NCBI GenBank assembly: GCA_023159155.1
Contig: JAJNNX010000043.1
Span: forward strand, 62,001-126,000
Direction of reading: 5' to 3'
DNA length: 64,000 bases
From: Ustulina deusta
Lineage: Eukaryota; Ascomycota; Sordariomycetes; Xylariales; Xylariaceae
Position numbers and translations under genes: made by a program. The first letter of the stretch is position 1. Every line of letters starts with the position of its first letter. Below, one piece after another: positions 60,901-64,000 of the stretch. The notes beneath the pieces were generated by a model. The model saw only the letters and a list, made by a program, of their open reading frames with translations. It was not told where the DNA came from and searched no databases.

Positions 60901-63900
60901 ATAATGGTTCTTCTCATGAAAAACGTGGTCCGGAAATAAATCGCGCGAGCTGATATCCCCGCATAACCCCTGTATACGCCAGTTCGGCTAGGTGCTGCTC
61001 TGGTTGGTCAGTCGTGGAAGTCAGCAGCGTAATACGTACCGCCGCTCACCAACTTGGTAACACATTCCCAAGCTCTCCTGGTCACACCAGATAGGTGGAG
61101 GCTGGATAGCAGCCTCATCGAGCAAACACAGCGTCAACCTACTTACAGTAAGTATGTAGAGCGGATAGCGCATAGCGTCTTTGCGACATCCGTCAGGCCG
61201 CCGTTCCGCAGCCCGCATTCATATATAAGCCTCTATTCGAAACAATCTGCATGATGCTTTCTTCGCGAGACACGCATGCCCGACTTCGAACCGTCTAAGA
61301 GCACGGTGACTAGATACACTACTGCCATCTCCAGGTATGTATCAATTGCTATAAACACAACAAAATCAATCCGGATGCCAACATACCACACTTGTCACGG
61401 CGAAGGCAGAATGCCAAACACCGGAGGAAGCGTTGGTGCAGCACGGCTGTGTTCGAGATCTGACGGGTAGCCGAAACCCCTCAACCAACACACCCGAGAT
61501 GCATGCAGCCGCAGTCTTGTTTCGTTACCTGTCATTCGCGCCAGAATATCTCTTGTTGCTTGCTGGAGGATGCCCTACAGCGCACTGCATTGCGTGTAGG
61601 GGTGTGGTGTATGGTCCCCGGAAGATGCTGGCGCTTCTTGGCTACATGTAGAGAGAAGAGACGCTTCAGACGACACCTCTGTTTGACGCGTGGTTACGGC
61701 ACAGCAAGCGCCGGTCGCGAAGTAACCATTCGATTGTGTTTGTGTCACACATTCAGCACTGAGCGAGTGCGTGTTCTCTCTCACTCGCATACCTCGCATA
61801 CCTACCTGTGTGGTCCTGCATACGCACCCATGGCCGTTGCCGGGCTTCAATTGGTTCGGGCGCTGCCTACTCATGCGCTTTTCCCCTTCTTCCGTACTTC
61901 TGCAGCATCTCGATGTCCTAAGCAGGTTTCACAGCAACGGACGACGGAATTCGTGCACTTATGGTTGGACTGGACTTTGCGGACATAGTGAATGGCCCAT
62001 TAGACGCTGGATGCTTGTCTGGCATGCCCTGTCAAACTTGGACCATGAACCGCCCTCCCCTCACGTTCGCAGCTCTGAAATTGCTATGCACACCGACTCA
62101 ACTTGCACCCAACAGATGATACTTACCGCGAATACAGCACTGCATTCGGCGGAGGGCCCGATCTTCCAAAAGCCCCGGCACCCACTACAAGGTATCGTTG
62201 TCATACAGAGATCAATTATTAGACCACTACTGTGGAGCAGCCCGCTATCCGTGCAACCACGGTGGAAGCCTGTCATCTCGACAGCATTCTGAAGACGAGC
62301 CTCCACCACCATCCCGCGTCTCTTGGTATGCATCGATGCCTCGTCGGACAGCCCAAGCCGTGACAACGGACGGTTGTACAAGATTGCGCTTACAAGACTG
62401 GCCTCGGGCATGTAATCGGGATGACGAGGAGATTACTCTCGAACCCTCGATGGCAATTGGCGAGCTCTCTGTCTTATAACCAATAGAACTTGGTCATCAC
62501 CGCGCTGCAAGTAGCAGATTCTTCACCAAGTGGTGCACATGGACCAGGGTCGCCTTACCGGAAACAAGTCAACCGTCGCCCTGTTTCATTGCTCTGATAA
62601 AGGCGTGGGCAATACATGAAGCTGAATGGCCGAGGCTCCAGAACCCTGTTTCTTCAAGATCGCCGTCAAGCCTTCCATTGGCTGCGGTGGGTTGTTTCTC
62701 CACAAAGTTATGAAAGCTGCGGTTACATGCGCATTTTGCAGGCTGCTCTCACACGCGTATGTACACAGCTATTCATTGCTATCACCACTGTGTCACAATT
62801 GGTTCTTCGGTCTCACAGTACACTGTACTTGGATGCACCCATGACTCCAAACACAAGACGGCATTCGCAAAGCGAACAGTCCCTAGGTTTGGCGCATCAA
62901 GTCATGTTTGCGAACAAGCTGCCATGAAGACAGATTTAGCCTTCCGGGTTCTGATGCTATTGATAGCAACACGGCCCACAAAAAATCTCGCTTTCATGAT
63001 TCGTGCCATCTGGCCAGCTGAGCAAAACGAGGCACGGCTATTGGCGATCATTAAATTGACGAGGTTCTCGTCATCTGATGGAACCGCGCCGCAGTAAAGC
63101 TGTGCTATATTAGGTACGGTATACTGGCACAACCCGACTGTCCTGTTGCTAAGAAACCGTGGGCCGTTGTTCATTAGGCTGTTCTCCTGTCCTCAAATAA
63201 CAACTCCTGAAACACGGCGTGTTCGTGTGCCATACGGTCTGCTTGCGCTCACCCACCATCACCGGGAGCGCAGGGACAAAAGCTTGGCGGTCCCCACCCA
63301 CATGGCCAAACAGGCCATCTCTGCCGTCATCCTCTTGTTTTCTCCATGTCTAGCTCGAGCTACGTACACTCAGAGCCATGTGACGCTATGCACTGGGACG
63401 GAACGTGATTGGATATCCAACCCCGGCATCTCACCTTATTGCTCCTCGACGTCGATCGTCCGCTCTAAGCGAATCCAAGCGTGATGCCAAACACCACCTA
63501 CCCCAGCTTACCTCTCGCGTTTTCGGATTATTTCAGGCAGAAGCTACCTAATCAAGATACACCAATAAAACTGTCACGGCCTCACGCAGTACCTCACAAA
63601 AATATTACCACATTATCGTCCAAATAGGTACGTCATGTTAAAAACAACACGCAGACTCGCGCTATGTCTTGTCTAGCGTCAACCACTAGCTCCATCCGTA
63701 AGATACCTACCTATTACATATCCATCATCACAAGTCTTATTCATCAAACTCCCCACGCGGAAATACATAACTGCGAAGTCCGGTCATGCTTGCGCGGTCC
63801 TCGGCCATTTTAGCCGATATCAGATACCGATTTGTTAATCAATTGCGAGTCCATGCGATCCAACTTTGCACTTGTTTCCCACTCCAGTGCCGCTCGAAGA

Positions 63901-64000
63901 GTCGTCCGGTTTTCGGTGAGGCATGCCGGAATTCGCATGCTACACACCGAGATAGTCCCAGACCAGGTCTTCGAAGCGAGGTGGCTGACCACTAACCCCG
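54932..64000. other. Gene-poor right end
   Basis: About 9 kb without a convincing gene on either strand. It includes the upstream region of the zinc-finger gene, an AT-richer part at about 56450-57180, many TACCTAGGTA-like words and TAGTGTA/TACACTA words (about 58320, 59870, 60400, 60541), and a 16-bp palindrome. Frames at 61503-61988, 61771-62292 and 62595-63480 are the longest but show no domain, no consistent splice chain and coding-like text on both strands. A lineage-specific small secreted protein gene could be missed here. Confidence 0.5.
58310..58325. other. 16-bp perfect palindrome
   Basis: TGTACTACGTAGTACA, centred on TACGTA, in gene-poor DNA. It contains the GTAC/TAGT words that recur across the right-hand third of the window. 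Confidence 0.6.

Noticed and set aside
61503..62479. Candidate protein gene (frames of 161, 173 and 93 codons)
   Set aside because: Frames overlap without a plausible splice order, composition is not clearly coding and no family is recognised. Kept only as a place to check with transcripts.
1..64000. CRISPR array, operon or bacterial-type system
   Set aside because: No regularly spaced repeats, no ribosome-binding sites and every confident gene is fungal and mostly intron-bearing.

Overview
The window looks like nuclear DNA of a filamentous ascomycete (Pezizomycotina, most likely a sordariomycete). The evidence is: short introns (47-148 nt, many of 52-75 nt) with fungal GTRNGT donors and pyrimidine-poor AG acceptors; single-copy fungal housekeeping genes (ATG11, APC2, mitochondrial bL9, NHP6, a CENP-H-like kinetochore protein); and an AT-rich, CpA/TpG-poor island at the left edge that looks like repeat-induced point mutation (RIP). 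The species cannot be named from sequence alone.

Layout. 1-2.09 kb is the RIP-like AT island. 2.1-13.4 kb is an accessory, decaying stretch. It holds a fungal multi-pass membrane protein split by a repeat-flanked insertion (4.3-6.3 kb), a truncated cytochrome P450 pseudogene (7.4-9.3 kb) and unassigned coding-like scraps. 13.4-15.5 kb carries an intact nine-exon gene for a 512-residue fungal protein of unknown function. 17.7-18.2 kb is the HMG-box protein NHP6 (four exons, the last only 15 nt), preceded by about 5 kb without a recognisable gene. 23.2-29.1 kb is a divergent pair, a CENP-H-like protein (minus) and ATG11 (plus), sharing an 861-bp intergenic region with two perfect inverted repeats. 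30.2-31.3 kb is mitochondrial ribosomal protein bL9m, facing ATG11 tail to tail. 31.3-36.9 kb has only degenerate coding traces. 36.9-42.0 kb is a full-length ABC-C type transporter with nine phase-preserving introns but four in-frame stops and a 1-nt frameshift, so a young pseudogene. 43.4-46.1 kb is APC2. 46.1-53.4 kb is gene-poor. 53.4-54.9 kb is a five-exon zinc-finger protein. 54.9-64.0 kb is again gene-poor, with many TACCTAGGTA-like and TAGTGTA-like words.

The intact genes are housekeeping functions: chromatin, kinetochore, selective autophagy, mitochondrial translation and cell-cycle ubiquitination. They do not form a cluster or operon-like system. The damaged genes (membrane protein, P450, ABC transporter) are of the kind that vary between strains. 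No complete new multi-gene system is visible. The best leads are the 512-residue unknown family, the symmetrical CENP-H/ATG11 promoter, the C-to-T signature in the transporter pseudogene, and the large motif-rich gene-free stretches. All exon structures were worked out by hand from splice signals, reading phase and remembered family sequences; no database search was run.
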